A DNA stretch of 64,000 nt from Candidatus Pedobacter colombiensis. Its GTDB lineage: Bacteria > Bacteroidota > Bacteroidia > Sphingobacteriales > Sphingobacteriaceae. The notes under the pieces are model-generated. The model did not search any database, was not told the origin of the DNA, and worked only from the letters and a program-made list of their open reading frames with translations. The first letter of the stretch is position 1. Each line of letters begins with the position of its first letter. Both the position numbers and the translations under genes were made by a program. Shown here piece by piece: positions 43,216 to 52,342 of the stretch. The stretch lies in NCBI GenBank assembly GCA_029202485.1, contig CP119313.1, forward strand, positions 3,968,001 to 4,032,000, given 5' to 3'.

Positions 43216-46020
43216 TTACAAACACTCGTCAGCCAAATATAAAATAGACTCATAATTTTTGCTCACTGCATCAGACATAGCCATTTCGCAGGTTTTTGCA
43301 GTAGAATAATACCCCGAATACTCGGCACTTTTCACTTCAGCGGCTTCCGGGGCTGTAGCAGCAGCTGTTAACTCTGGAAAAAGAAAGCCTCTATCTCCAG
43401 CCATTCCACAACACCCTACCATTAACGGCACCTCAACTTCATGCGCAAACCGGTCTGCAACCTGAAACAACTTCCCTTCCAGCCCCATTTTCTTTAGCGT
43501 GCAAACAGGATGTAAAATGATACTATCTTTTTTATGTACCACTTTCAACTTAGGCAGCACGTGATCATGCAAATAATCAATACTGTCAATAATGCTCAAC
43601 TGATCAAAATAAGCTTTATTTTCATCTGTAAGCACGGTACGACAATGCTGTAGCGTATGCGTACAAGAACTTACATCCAGCACTACAGGTAATTCCCCCC
43701 CTTGTGTCCATTTCCAAAGCTTCCTGACAGTTTCGTTTGAAGTATAAACATAAGCAGCATTATAGCCTTTAGACGAGAACAACTGGCCACAGCAAGTATT
43801 ATTAATATCATCAGGAACCAGAATCTCAATACCCACTTTGGCAGAAACACTCATAAAGGTTTGTGGTACACTCTTTTTATTGTCCTTCGCACCACCCATC
43901 ATCCGGTTGATGCAAGTAGGAAAATACACCACAGAACCATTGCTGCTTCCTTCAATTTTACCTTTAGTAGCTTGCAGTTGATTGCTCCATAGTGGAACAG
44001 CAGGAATCACCTTTTTCAGCCCCCCCGTAATATTTCTCATGGTAGATTCACCAAAAATCCGGTTCATACCACCACCAGCCTTTACCGCCATTCCAACTGT
44101 AAATGCCGTGGCACCAAAGTTCTTTGCCACAATTAAAGCAAGCCCATTAGCTGTTTTACTATGACTCTCTCTCCTCAAACGCTTCACCAAATCGCCAGTG
44201 TTGATATCAACCGGACAAGCTGTAGCGCATAAACCATCTACAGCACAAGTATCCAATCCATCATATTGATATTCCTTTACCAGCTGATCAAAATCCTGCT
44301 TATTGCCTTTTGATTTTAATCCAGCCAGCTCCCTACGCACCACAATCCTTTGTCTAGGCGTAAGGGTAATGTTGCGACTAGGGCATTTATGTTCACAATA
44401 ACCACATTCAATGCATTTATCAACCTCCTGTTCTACCGAAGGCAAAGGTTTTAAATTGGCTATATGTGCTTTTTTATTTTCATTGATGATGACTCCGGGG
44501 TTAAGCAAATTCTGCGGATCAATGACAGACTTCAGTTGTTTCATGAGCTGATAAGCCTCACCACCCCATTCGGTCTCAATAAAAGGAGCCATATTACGAC
44601 CAGTACCATGCTCTGCTTTTAAAGTACCATCATAGGTTTCTACCACCAGTTTCACTACATCCTGCATAAACAGGTCATAACGCTCAATTTCAGCAGCCGT
44701 ATGAAAAGCCTGAGTGACTACAAAATGGATATTCCCATCTTTAGCATGACCAAAAATGATGGCTTCATGGTACGCGTACTTTTTAAACAATTGTTGAAGA
44801 TCAAGAATAGCATCACCAAGTTTTGCTACCGGGAAAGCAATATCCTCCAGTATCACCGTTGTACCGCTAGCCCGTACAGCACCAACTGCAGGGAACATCC
44901 CCTTTCTAAGCTTCCAAAAAAAAGCTTGTTCTTTCACATCTTCCGTAAACAAAGGCACCTCTAGCATGGATAAGGAAGAAGCTGAAGAAAGAAATACTTT
45001 TTTCTTAGCGTGCAATTCATCCAAACTATTTGCTTGAAATTCAACCAGCAATGCCGCAGCCGTTTCCGGCAAAGTCTTTAACCTTTCCGGCACTCCCTTT
45101 AAACTGTCAATAGACCTTAAAGAGGCCCTATCCATCAGCTCAACCGCCTCTGCACCAGAAACGGTTAAAGGAATAATGGCCTGACAAGCTGCATATATAT
45201 CCGGAAAATATAAAAAGGCAGTAGTTTTATAAGGATAATCCGGAACGGTTTTCATTACCGCCTCAGCAATAAACCCAAGTGTTCCTTCGGCACCTATTAA
45301 AAGATGCGCCAACACATCCAATGGATGTTCATGATCAATAAAGGCATTTAATGAATATCCTACTGTATTTTTAGTTTCATATTTTCTGCGAATCAGCTCA
45401 TAAAGTGCAGTATTGCTTTTTAGCTGTTCCTGCATCCCCTTAATCGCATTATAAATCCGGCTGCACTCCTTTTCAAACCTGGCATAATCATCAACATGCT
45501 CAGTGGTAAAGGTTTTGCCATCAGGTAAAATGAAACGGATATGCTTAGTTGTATGATAAGAATTTAGCTTCACACCACAGCACATCCCACTCGAATTGTT
45601 GGATAAGATGCCGCCCATCATGGCCGCATCAATACTAGATGGATCTGGCCCGATCTTTCTTTTATACCTTTTTAAATGACCATTTACTATGCTTCCGGTA
45701 ATCCCAGGCTGTACTCTTACCAAGGCCCCATCATCTTCAATCAGCACTCTGTTCCAATACTGACTCAAATCCACAAGGATTCCGTCGGTAATCGCCTGAC
45801 CGGAAAGACTCGTCCCTCCCGTTCTAAAGGTCAAAGGCACCTGATGCTGATGTGAAAATCTGAACAACGCAATAATCTCCGATTCGGCTACTGGCTGCAC
45901 TACAGCTTTTGGCCGTAAATAGTAAAATCCTGCATCCGATGCATAAGCAACCAGGTCAATCAACCGTACTTTAATACGTTCCTTCGGTAAAATATCTTCT
46001 AAAAGTTTCCCTATTTCCAT
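43216..46020 (-). CDS. FAD-linked oxidase with Fe-S and CCG domains (D-2-hydroxyacid dehydrogenase, YdiJ-like)
   Basis: 934-residue fusion: an N-terminal PCMH-type FAD domain (PLTFRTGGTSLSGQ at about 62-75, and GILSNNSSGMCCGV near 137-150), the FAD-linked oxidase C-terminal domain (GHAKDGNIHFVV, LKAEHGTGRNMAPF), two [4Fe-4S] motifs (CIECGYCEHKCP, then CAVDGLCATACP) and two C-terminal CCG domains (NTCCGQLFSSKG, GCCGMAGDRG). This order matches YdiJ and related D-lactate/D-2-hydroxyglutarate dehydrogenases feeding electrons to the respiratory chain. Substrate is not certain. The following gene on the same strand is the helicase, 21 bp on, possibly co-transcribed. Confidence 0.92.
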   Translation of the reverse strand: MEIGKLLEDILPKERIKVRLIDLVAYASDAGFYYLRPKAVVQPVAESEIIALFRFSHQHQVPLTFRTGGTSLSGQAITDGILVDLSQYWNRVLIEDDGALVRVQPGITGSIVNGHLKRYKRKIGPDPSSIDAAMMGGILSNNSSGMCCGVKLNSYHTTKHIRFILPDGKTFTTEHVDDYARFEKECSRIYNAIKGMQEQLKSNTALYELIRRKYETKNTVGYSLNAFIDHEHPLDVLAHLLIGAEGTLGFIAEAVMKTVPDYPYKTTAFLYFPDIYAACQAIIPLTVSGAEAVELMDRASLRSIDSLKGVPERLKTLPETAAALLVEFQANSLDELHAKKKVFLSSASSLSMLEVPLFTEDVKEQAFFWKLRKGMFPAVGAVRASGTTVILEDIAFPVAKLGDAILDLQQLFKKYAYHEAIIFGHAKDGNIHFVVTQAFHTAAEIERYDLFMQDVVKLVVETYDGTLKAEHGTGRNMAPFIETEWGGEAYQLMKQLKSVIDPQNLLNPGVIINENKKAHIANLKPLPSVEQEVDKCIECGYCEHKCPSRNITLTPRQRIVVRRELAGLKSKGNKQDFDQLVKEYQYDGLDTCAVDGLCATACPVDINTGDLVKRLRRESHSKTANGLALIVAKNFGATAFTVGMAVKAGGGMNRIFGESTMRNITGGLKKVIPAVPLWSNQLQATKGKIEGSSNGSVVYFPTCINRMMGGAKDNKKSVPQTFMSVSAKVGIEILVPDDINNTCCGQLFSSKGYNAAYVYTSNETVRKLWKWTQGGELPVVLDVSSCTHTLQHCRTVLTDENKAYFDQLSIIDSIDYLHDHVLPKLKVVHKKDSIILHPVCTLKKMGLEGKLFQVADRFAHEVEVPLMVGCCGMAGDRGFLFPELTAAATAPEAAEVKSAEYSGYYSTAKTCEMAMSDAVSKNYESILYLADECL

Positions 46021-46412
46021 TTAAAAAATGTTTATCCAGGCAAACGAATCCATTACGCATACCTGATTTTAAACAAAGAAACCATTAAAAAATCATAAAT
46101 TCCAGTATTTTCTTATCGATTTAATACGCAATTACTTTAACGCTTATCATAATTCCTTTTTTAATGATTTAACTGAAAACAAGACAAAATTCAATGAAAA
46201 AGTGTGACAAAACACCCTAAAAAACATGCACATTATTTACTAATTCATTAAACATAAACGAATTAAATGAACAAACTGAACGAAGCCATCAGTCCCACCA
46301 TTTATTACATTCGTTTCATGTTGGCCAACATAGGCGTACCCTGAAAAGCCTTAGATGAGTAAGGAAAAGAGAACAAAGGACAAACATCATTCCTTAAAAC
46401 AATTTTAAAACC
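46021..46412 (+). other. 392-bp intergenic leader region of the secreted-peptide locus
   Basis: AT-rich spacer divergent between the FAD oxidase and the peptide gene. It holds a -7-like box TACATTCG at 46306-46313 on the plus strand, and a 17-codon open frame at 46355-46408 (MSKEKRTKDKHHSLKQF) whose stop is four bases before the peptide ATG. A 25-codon frame at 46267-46344 overlaps the -7 box and is probably chance. No -33 box, repeat or hairpin is convincing. Confidence 0.4.
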
Positions 46413-46649
46413 ATGAAAAAATTAAATTTAAACAACCTTGGTGTTCAGGAACTGAACAGCGTTGAAATGACAAAAGTAGAAGGTGGCGGTCTGCTAAGCG
46501 GACTTGGTATCCTTAACGGATTAGGTTTAGGCAATTTAACCGGTGCATTAGCGCCTGTAACATCAGCTGTAAATTGTGTATTAAATGACACTTTTGCATT
46601 TGTTAACAAACAATTAAAAACTGTTTTAGGAGCATTTGGCGGTTTATAA
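46413..46649 (+). CDS. Double-glycine leader peptide precursor (bacteriocin-like or signalling peptide)
   Basis: 78 residues. The leader (1-25) has the hydrophobic/acidic pattern LNLNNLGVQELNSVEMTKV and ends in Glu-Gly-Gly, the cleavage site of C39 exporters. The predicted mature peptide (26-78, 53 residues) starts with a glycine-rich hydrophobic stretch bearing GxxxG at 26-30, 32-36, 36-40 and 40-44, then one cysteine (Cys55), a short charged part around Lys66-Lys69 and a GAFGGL end. GxxxG helices are typical of pore-forming class II bacteriocins. The adaptor and exporter genes follow directly. No second peptide, immunity or modification gene is seen, so antibacterial versus signalling role is open. 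Confidence 0.75.
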   Translation: MKKLNLNNLGVQELNSVEMTKVEGGGLLSGLGILNGLGLGNLTGALAPVTSAVNCVLNDTFAFVNKQLKTVLGAFGGL

Positions 46650-46664
46650 AACTAAAAAACGAAC

Positions 46665-46702
46665 AAATAGCCGTTAACTACCCTCCAGGTTAACGGCTAT
46701 TT
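46665..46702 (+). terminator. Hairpin between peptide gene and exporter genes (partial terminator or processing site)
   Basis: Perfect 14-bp inverted repeat (AAATAGCCGTTAAC and complement) with a 10-base loop, placed 16 bases after the peptide stop and 14 bases before the HlyD ATG. Only three T follow, so termination would be partial, which would keep peptide mRNA in excess over exporter mRNA. Confidence 0.6.
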
Positions 46703-46716
46703 CATATCCCCCTTAC

Positions 46717-47886
46717 ATGTCCCTATTCACTTATTCTTCAGAAGCCATTTCCAGTACCGCCCTTGTTTACCGATCCAAAATAAATAGGACTACCCAAATT
46801 ATTTACCTGGTAACCGTACTCACTATCCTGCTTACCATTGCAGCCCTACCTTTTATTAAAATACCCATTAGTGTAAAGAGCAACGGATTGCTCCAATCAT
46901 CCATTGAAAAAACAGAACTTACCGTACCGGTGAATGGCCGTTTGATAAAACTGCAATTAACAGATAACAAAAAAGTTAAACAGGGAGAAACCCTGATGAT
47001 CATAGATGCTGCATTAGCCAAACAACAAGGCAGCATCGTACAAAATCGGCAGAGTCAAACCGCTGCCTTTTTACAAGACATACGCACATTGCTTGTATAC
47101 ATCAATCGCAATGGTTTTAGCTATCCACCACTGCAAACCGGACAATACACCGCTTCATGGCAGCAATTTGCACAGGAACTGGAAAATGCCCGCATCGCTA
47201 AAAACCAGGCAGAAAACACTTACAGCCGTTACAATAAACTCTTCCAGAATAAGGCAATTACAGAATCAGAGTACGAACGCTATAAGTTCGAATTTGAACA
47301 GTCGCAATCTGCCTATAAAATGATCATCAACCGCTACAAGACGCAATGGCAAACCGAGGCCAATACCCTTCGCACCGAACTGCAGCAGCTCAGTGGACAA
47401 CAGGTTGAATTAAACGAGCAAAAAAAACAGTATACCTTAAAAGCCCCAATTGATGGTTCTATACAAAACTTAACCGGACTTCAGGTGGGGGCTTATGTTT
47501 TTGCTAATCAAAAGATAGGTGAAATATCACCAAACGCTGCGATAACCGCATTCTGTTATGTTAAACCGGCCGACATAGGGCTCCTCAAAAAAGGGCAGGA
47601 TGTCCGTTTTCAGGTTGATGCTTTTAACTACAACCAATGGGGACTGGCAACAGGCAAGGTACTCGATATTTCGGACGACATCATTGTCATCAACGATCAA
47701 CCTGTATTTAAAGTAAAATGCGGTTTAACAAAAGGCTATCTGGAATTAAAAACAGGCTACAAAGGGTACTTAAAAAAAGGTATGACCTTTACCGCCCGTT
47801 TTACCGTTGCCAAACGCAGTTTATACCAATTGCTGTATGATAAAGTAGATGACTGGGTAAATCCTAATGTAAGCGGAAAGATATAA
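46717..47886 (+). CDS. HlyD-family periplasmic adaptor of the peptide exporter
   Basis: 389-residue membrane-fusion protein linking the ABC exporter to the outer membrane. One membrane segment near the N-terminus (about 26-49), a biotinyl-lipoyl-like half motif (ELTVPVNGRLIKLQLTDNKKVKQGETLMII), a coiled-coil hairpin (about 95-225, rich in Gln, Glu and Asn), the second lipoyl half (YTLKAPIDGSIQNL) and a beta-barrel region (PADIGLLKKGQDVRFQVDAF). The exporter gene starts 7 bp after its stop. An outer-membrane TolC-like channel is not encoded here and would be supplied from elsewhere. Confidence 0.9.
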   Translation: MSLFTYSSEAISSTALVYRSKINRTTQIIYLVTVLTILLTIAALPFIKIPISVKSNGLLQSSIEKTELTVPVNGRLIKLQLTDNKKVKQGETLMIIDAALAKQQGSIVQNRQSQTAAFLQDIRTLLVYINRNGFSYPPLQTGQYTASWQQFAQELENARIAKNQAENTYSRYNKLFQNKAITESEYERYKFEFEQSQSAYKMIINRYKTQWQTEANTLRTELQQLSGQQVELNEQKKQYTLKAPIDGSIQNLTGLQVGAYVFANQKIGEISPNAAITAFCYVKPADIGLLKKGQDVRFQVDAFNYNQWGLATGKVLDISDDIIVINDQPVFKVKCGLTKGYLELKTGYKGYLKKGMTFTARFTVAKRSLYQLLYDKVDDWVNPNVSGKI

Positions 47887-47893
47887 AAAGGCT

Positions 47894-50059
47894 ATGAGCA
47901 TTAAAGTAAAACAGCGTGACATTACAGATTGCGGAGCTGCATGTCTGGCTTCCGTTGCCAGCCACTATAAATTAAACCTACCTGTTGCCCGTATCAGACA
48001 GCTGGCAGGCACCGATAAAAAAGGCACTACCATATTAGGTCTTGTAGAAGCTGCCCAAAAATTAGGCTTTGAAGCTAAAGGTGTTAAAAGCCCATTCGAA
48101 AGCCTGTTTAAGATACCTACCCCAGCCATAGCCCATGTCATTATAGACCAGATTTTACAACACTATGTGGTCATTTACAAAGTTAACCGTAAGTTTATCC
48201 AGCTTATGGACCCCATTGATGGGCTAATGCATCGTAAAACCCACGAAGAGTTCAAGAAAGAATGGACCGGTACCTTGCTACTCCTATTACCGACAGAGGG
48301 CTTTGAACCGGCAAACGCAAAAATCTCCGTTCATACTCGTTTCTGGAATCTCATAAAACCACATAAAAGCATCTTAATTCAAGCCTTGTTTGGGGCAATT
48401 GTATATACCATTTTAGGTTTATCCACCTCCATTTTTGTACAAAAACTAGTCGACTTTGTATTGGTAGATGGGAACAGGAATTTACTTAACCTCATGAGTA
48501 TGTCCATGGTAATTATCCTGACTGTACAGCTCTTTATTGGTACAGCAAAAACCATTTTCACATTAAAAACAGGGCAAATGATAGATGCCCAGCTCATATT
48601 AGGTTATTATAAACACCTGCTCAAACTGCCTCAGCAATTTTTCGACACCATGCGTGTCGGCGAAATTATTTCAAGAATTAATGATGCCGTAAAGATCAGA
48701 ACATTCTTAAATGACGTAAGCATTAACTTCCTCGTCAACATTTTCATCGTCTTCTTCTCATTTATCGTCATGTTTACCTATTACTGGAAACTTGCCTTAC
48801 TGATGCTTACCGTTGTACCTGTTTATTTTTTGGTTTACACGGTAACCAACAAGCTGAACAAAAAAGCACAGCGAAAACTAATGGAAGACTCGGCCGAGCT
48901 GGAATCACAGCTCGTTGAAAGCCTAAATGCCATAGGTACAATTAAACGCTTTGGATTAGAAGACCATGCAAATGAAAAAACCGAAACCAGATTTGTAAAA
49001 CTATTACAAACCGGCTTTACGTCCAACATAAACTCCGTATTCTCTGCTACATCATCAGAGTTAATTTCAAGACTACTTACCATAGTTCTACTTTGGGTTG
49101 GCGCCGGTTTTGTGCTCGACAATAATATTACTCCCGGTGAGTTATTATCGTTTTATACCCTTATTGGTTATTTTACCGGACCGGTATCCTCCTTAATAGG
49201 CATGAACAAAACCGTACAGGATGCAGTTATCGCTGCCGACCGGCTTTTCGAAATCATGGACCTGGAACGTGAGAACGATGAAAATCAGATTGAACTCACA
49301 ACTGACAAGATTGGCAATATACATTTTGAGCATGTTTCCTTCCGTTATGGAACCAGAGCTCCTGTATTTGAAGATTTAAACCTAACTATCCCCCGAGGAA
49401 AATTCACCGCAATTGTTGGTGAAAGTGGGTCTGGAAAATCAACACTGATGGCCATTCTCCAAAACATTTACCCAATACAAAAGGGCAATATAAGCATCGG
49501 TAAATACGATTTAAAGTACATCCAAATGGCCTCCCTCCGTCGCGCTGTATCTGTTGTACCCCAGAAAATTGATTTATTTGCCGGCAATGTTATCGACAAC
49601 ATTGCCATTGGAGATTATGAACCGGATATGCAGCGAATCTTAGATATAGCAGAGCAGCTTGGCATCATCGATTTTATAGAAACCTTACCTCAAGGATTTC
49701 AAACCTACCTTGGCGAGAATGGAACTGCACTTTCCGGAGGACAAAGGCAACGTATTGCCATTGCACGGGCGCTATACCGCAAACCAGAGATCCTTATTCT
49801 TGATGAGGCAACCTCTTCACTGGATTCTGCCTCCGAACAGTACGTACAAAAAGCAATCGAGCTTTTAAAAGCCAATCATAAAACGGTGATTGTAATTGCG
49901 CACCGTATGAGCACTTTGCATCATGCCGATAAGATAATTGTGTTGGATAAGGGCCAGGTATTAGAACAAGGGACGCACAATGAATTGTTATTCAATGTAA
50001 ATTCAGCCTATACTAATTTATGGAAACTGCAAATGCCGGAATTACTAACCAGGCAGTAA
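47894..50059 (+). CDS. C39-peptidase-containing ABC exporter (PCAT)
   Basis: 721 residues in one chain: N-terminal C39 cysteine peptidase (1-130), six-helix membrane domain (about 155-440) and nucleotide-binding domain (about 475-710). The peptidase site is intact: Gln7, Cys13 in ITDCGAACLAS, His90 in LQHYVVIY and Asp106 in LMDPIDG. The ATPase has Walker A GESGSGKST, signature LSGGQRQR, Walker B ILILDEATSSLD and H-loop VIAHRMST. Such proteins cut double-glycine leaders and export the mature peptide across the inner membrane. The precursor two genes upstream is the expected substrate. Confidence 0.95.
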   Translation: MSIKVKQRDITDCGAACLASVASHYKLNLPVARIRQLAGTDKKGTTILGLVEAAQKLGFEAKGVKSPFESLFKIPTPAIAHVIIDQILQHYVVIYKVNRKFIQLMDPIDGLMHRKTHEEFKKEWTGTLLLLLPTEGFEPANAKISVHTRFWNLIKPHKSILIQALFGAIVYTILGLSTSIFVQKLVDFVLVDGNRNLLNLMSMSMVIILTVQLFIGTAKTIFTLKTGQMIDAQLILGYYKHLLKLPQQFFDTMRVGEIISRINDAVKIRTFLNDVSINFLVNIFIVFFSFIVMFTYYWKLALLMLTVVPVYFLVYTVTNKLNKKAQRKLMEDSAELESQLVESLNAIGTIKRFGLEDHANEKTETRFVKLLQTGFTSNINSVFSATSSELISRLLTIVLLWVGAGFVLDNNITPGELLSFYTLIGYFTGPVSSLIGMNKTVQDAVIAADRLFEIMDLERENDENQIELTTDKIGNIHFEHVSFRYGTRAPVFEDLNLTIPRGKFTAIVGESGSGKSTLMAILQNIYPIQKGNISIGKYDLKYIQMASLRRAVSVVPQKIDLFAGNVIDNIAIGDYEPDMQRILDIAEQLGIIDFIETLPQGFQTYLGENGTALSGGQRQRIAIARALYRKPEILILDEATSSLDSASEQYVQKAIELLKANHKTVIVIAHRMSTLHHADKIIVLDKGQVLEQGTHNELLFNVNSAYTNLWKLQMPELLTRQ

Positions 50060-50153
50060 AAAATAAGGCTTTATGATAATATTAAAAACCGTTTGCCATT
50101 CCCGGTAGTTTTAGCATAAGTAAACCGTTTTCTATAAAAATAAACTAGAGCTA

Positions 50154-50582
50154 ATGAAAAACGATCCATTTGTAATAGAAAGAACCTTTAGTGCACCTCC
50201 GGACAAAGTATGGGAAGCCTTAACAGATACAAAAAAAATGAAGCAATGGTATTTTAACATTGAAGCATTTAAACCCGAAGTAGGCTTTAAATTCCAATTC
50301 CTCGCAGGCAGTGAAAAGAAGCAGTACTTGCACATATGCAAGGTTACTGAAATAGAAGAAGGTAAAAAGTTAACCTATTCCTGGTGCTATGATAATTATC
50401 CGGGACAGTCATGGGTTAAATTTGAGCTATTTGAAGCTGGTACAAACACCCGGTTAAAGCTAACACATAGCGGCTTAGATAGCTTCCCGAGCAAAGACGA
50501 CCCAAATTTTGCCAGGGAAAGTTTTGCAGCCGGATGGACACAAATCATAGGCACTAACCTCAAAAATTTCGTAGAGCAATAA
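50154..50582 (+). CDS. SRPBCC-domain (AHSA1-like) protein
   Basis: 142 residues of the START/Bet v 1-like superfamily, AHSA1 branch: IERTFSAPPDKVWEALTDTKKMKQW at the N-terminus (signature AP..VW.A.T....KQW), a curved sheet, and the C-terminal long helix ESFAAGWTQIIGTNLKNFVE. These proteins bind hydrophobic ligands or co-chaperone Hsp90-type proteins; no specific ligand can be named. It is 94 bp after the exporter gene. Nothing suggests a role as an immunity protein, though its position keeps that open. Confidence 0.85.
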   Translation: MKNDPFVIERTFSAPPDKVWEALTDTKKMKQWYFNIEAFKPEVGFKFQFLAGSEKKQYLHICKVTEIEEGKKLTYSWCYDNYPGQSWVKFELFEAGTNTRLKLTHSGLDSFPSKDDPNFARESFAAGWTQIIGTNLKNFVEQ

Positions 50583-50584
50583 TA

Positions 50585-50625
50585 TCGTATTGTCAGGTCA
50601 AAAATAAGTTCAACTTGACAATACG
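50585..50625. terminator. Hairpin between convergent SRPBCC and obgE genes
   Basis: 11-bp perfect arms (TCGTATTGTCA and complement) with a 19-base loop. There is no T-tract on either strand, so it is a weak or factor-assisted terminator at best. Confidence 0.4.
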
Positions 50626-50638
50626 AATAGTATATCAA

Positions 50639-51646
50639 TTAATCCTGGTGAGCATTTATAGCTTCCCAAAGCATATCTTTTAACTGTACCAATCCCTTTT
50701 GGGCTACAGATGAGATAAATATGGCCGGAACATTTTTAGGAAGTTCCTTTTTCATTTCCGCCATTAATTCCTCATCCAACATATCAGATTTTGTTATAGC
50801 CAGCAAATGTGGCTTTTGCATCAATTCAGAATTATAATCTTTAAGTTCAGATTTTAAGATCTCATATTCCTCCGTTATGCTCCTGTGTGTATCCGCGGGA
50901 ACCATAAACAGCAATACCGAGTTACGCTCAATATGACGTAGGAAACGATAACCCAATCCCTTACCCTTAGATGCACCTTCTATAATACCCGGAATATCCG
51001 CCATTACAAACGACTTACTATCACGGTACGATACAATACCCAGGTTTGGTACCAAAGTAGTAAAAGGATAATCAGCAATTTCTGGTTTAGCCGCAGAAAG
51101 CACCGACAGCAATGTCGATTTACCTGCATTAGGGAAGCCTACTAAGCCCACATCGGCAAGTACCTTAAGTTCCAGCACAATCCACTCTTCTTTTCCCGCC
51201 TCACCTGGTTGAGCAAAACGAGGTGTTTGCAGCGTTGGGCTTTTAAAGTGCCAGTTCCCCAATCCACCACGTCCACCTGCTGTTAAAATTTTTGTTTCAC
51301 CATCTTCGGTAATTTCAAACAGCACTTCCCCAGTTTCTGCATTTTTAGCAATAGTACCCAACGGTACATCAAGAATTTCATCTTTACCTGATTTACCTGT
51401 TGATGTTCCACTAGAACCAGGCAAACCATCAGGAGCAATAATATGCTTGCGATATTTTAAATGGAGTAATGTCCAAAACTGAGAATTACCCCTAAGGATG
51501 ATATGACCACCACGCCCACCATCACCTCCATCCGGACCTCCGGTAGCCGTTCTTACATCACGGTGCAAATGTGCAGAACCTGCCCCCCCTTTACCAGAAC
51601 GGCAGCATATTTTAACATAATCTACAAAATTCGAACCTTGCGACAT
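50639..51646 (-). CDS. obgE: GTPase ObgE/CgtA
   Basis: 335-residue ribosome-associated GTPase. The glycine-rich Obg fold (about 1-160; GGDGGRGGHIILRG, GGRGGLGNWHF) is followed by a G domain with G1 GFPNAGKST, G3 DIPG and G4 TKSD. No C-terminal OCT-like extension is present. The ATG at 51646 begins the usual FVDYVKI core; a start 27 bases upstream adds an unrelated leader. It is downstream of adk, with a hairpin in the 74-bp spacer. Confidence 0.96.
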   Translation of the reverse strand: MSQGSNFVDYVKICCRSGKGGAGSAHLHRDVRTATGGPDGGDGGRGGHIILRGNSQFWTLLHLKYRKHIIAPDGLPGSSGTSTGKSGKDEILDVPLGTIAKNAETGEVLFEITEDGETKILTAGGRGGLGNWHFKSPTLQTPRFAQPGEAGKEEWIVLELKVLADVGLVGFPNAGKSTLLSVLSAAKPEIADYPFTTLVPNLGIVSYRDSKSFVMADIPGIIEGASKGKGLGYRFLRHIERNSVLLFMVPADTHRSITEEYEILKSELKDYNSELMQKPHLLAITKSDMLDEELMAEMKKELPKNVPAIFISSVAQKGLVQLKDMLWEAINAHQD

Positions 51647-51672
51647 AATTTCTGTTTTTTTTATAAATAACA

Positions 51673-51704
51673 ATAGCGGGCAGCATTAAGTTCTGTCCCG
51701 CTAT
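51673..51704 (-). terminator. Hairpin in the adk-obgE spacer
   Basis: ATAGCGGG plus CAG pairs with CTG plus CCCGCTAT with one unpaired base and a 9-base loop. On the minus strand it is followed by TGTTATTT, a poor T-tract, so read-through into obgE is likely. Confidence 0.4.
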
Positions 51705-51720
51705 CAATGATGTTTTTGTA

Positions 51721-52290
51721 CTAGTACTGATCTATTACTGCACTTAAATCTGCAAAGATATCATCGATTTTACCGATACCATTTACTTTGCTCAATTTGT
51801 TTTGTGCTTCGTAATAAGGCAAAACGTGAATCGTTTTGTTAAAATATTCTTCTATGCGTTTTTGCAGTTTATCTGCCTGATCGTCAACACGACCCGTCTC
51901 AAGCTGACGTTGAGCAATCCGTTTAGTCAGTTCATCCTGATCAACATCAAGTGCAATCACACCAGCAATACCACTGCCTTTGCTTATTAAAAACTCATCT
52001 AATGCCTGAGCCTGAGGCACAGTGCGTGGAAAACCATCAAATATAAATCCTTTGGCCTGCGGATTTTTATCCACTTCCTCTTCCAGCATGGCGATGGTAA
52101 TTTCATCAGGGACCAATTGTCCATCAGCAATTAAAGCACTCACCCGCTGTCCAAGTGGCGATTGATTTTTAATATGTGCCCTGAAAAGATCGCCTGTTGA
52201 GATGTGGATCAATTGATATTTTTCAATCAATTTTTCAGATTGGGTGCCTTTGCCTGCACCCGGTGGGCCAAAGAGAACAAAATTCAGCAT
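51721..52290 (-). CDS. adk: Adenylate kinase
   Basis: 189-residue nucleoside monophosphate kinase (ATP + AMP to 2 ADP). P-loop FGPPGAGKGTQ (7-17), AMP-binding HISTGDLFRAH, the FDGFPRT motif and the short LID (RQLETGRVDDQ), which lacks zinc cysteines. The short form without the long LID is normal in Bacteroidota. It is followed by obgE on the same strand. Confidence 0.97.
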   Translation of the reverse strand: MLNFVLFGPPGAGKGTQSEKLIEKYQLIHISTGDLFRAHIKNQSPLGQRVSALIADGQLVPDEITIAMLEEEVDKNPQAKGFIFDGFPRTVPQAQALDEFLISKGSGIAGVIALDVDQDELTKRIAQRQLETGRVDDQADKLQKRIEEYFNKTIHVLPYYEAQNKLSKVNGIGKIDDIFADLSAVIDQY

Positions 52291-52310
52291 TTGGGTTGTC
52301 TTTAAAGTTA

Positions 52311-52342
52311 AAAAGCCTCATGCCTGACGGCAAAAGGCTTTT
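52311..52342. terminator. Hairpin terminator 20 bases upstream of the adk start
   Basis: Outer arms AAAAGCCT / AGGCTTTT with an inner TGCC-TGAC-GGCA stem. The minus strand continues with TTTTTAA and the plus strand with TTTTGTTTGTT, so it can work in both directions. On the minus strand it would end a transcript that starts at the promoter box at 52539-52546. Confidence 0.65.

Noticed and set aside
46267..46344. 25-codon frame (MNKLNEAISPTIYYIRFM onward) in the peptide-locus leader
   Set aside because: It covers the only -7-like box of the locus, has no leader or cleavage motif and no ribosome-binding site, so chance is more likely.
50154..50582. SRPBCC gene considered as an immunity gene of the peptide locus
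   Set aside because: It belongs to a widespread soluble ligand-binding family with no membrane segment or known immunity role, and lies 94 bp past the exporter.
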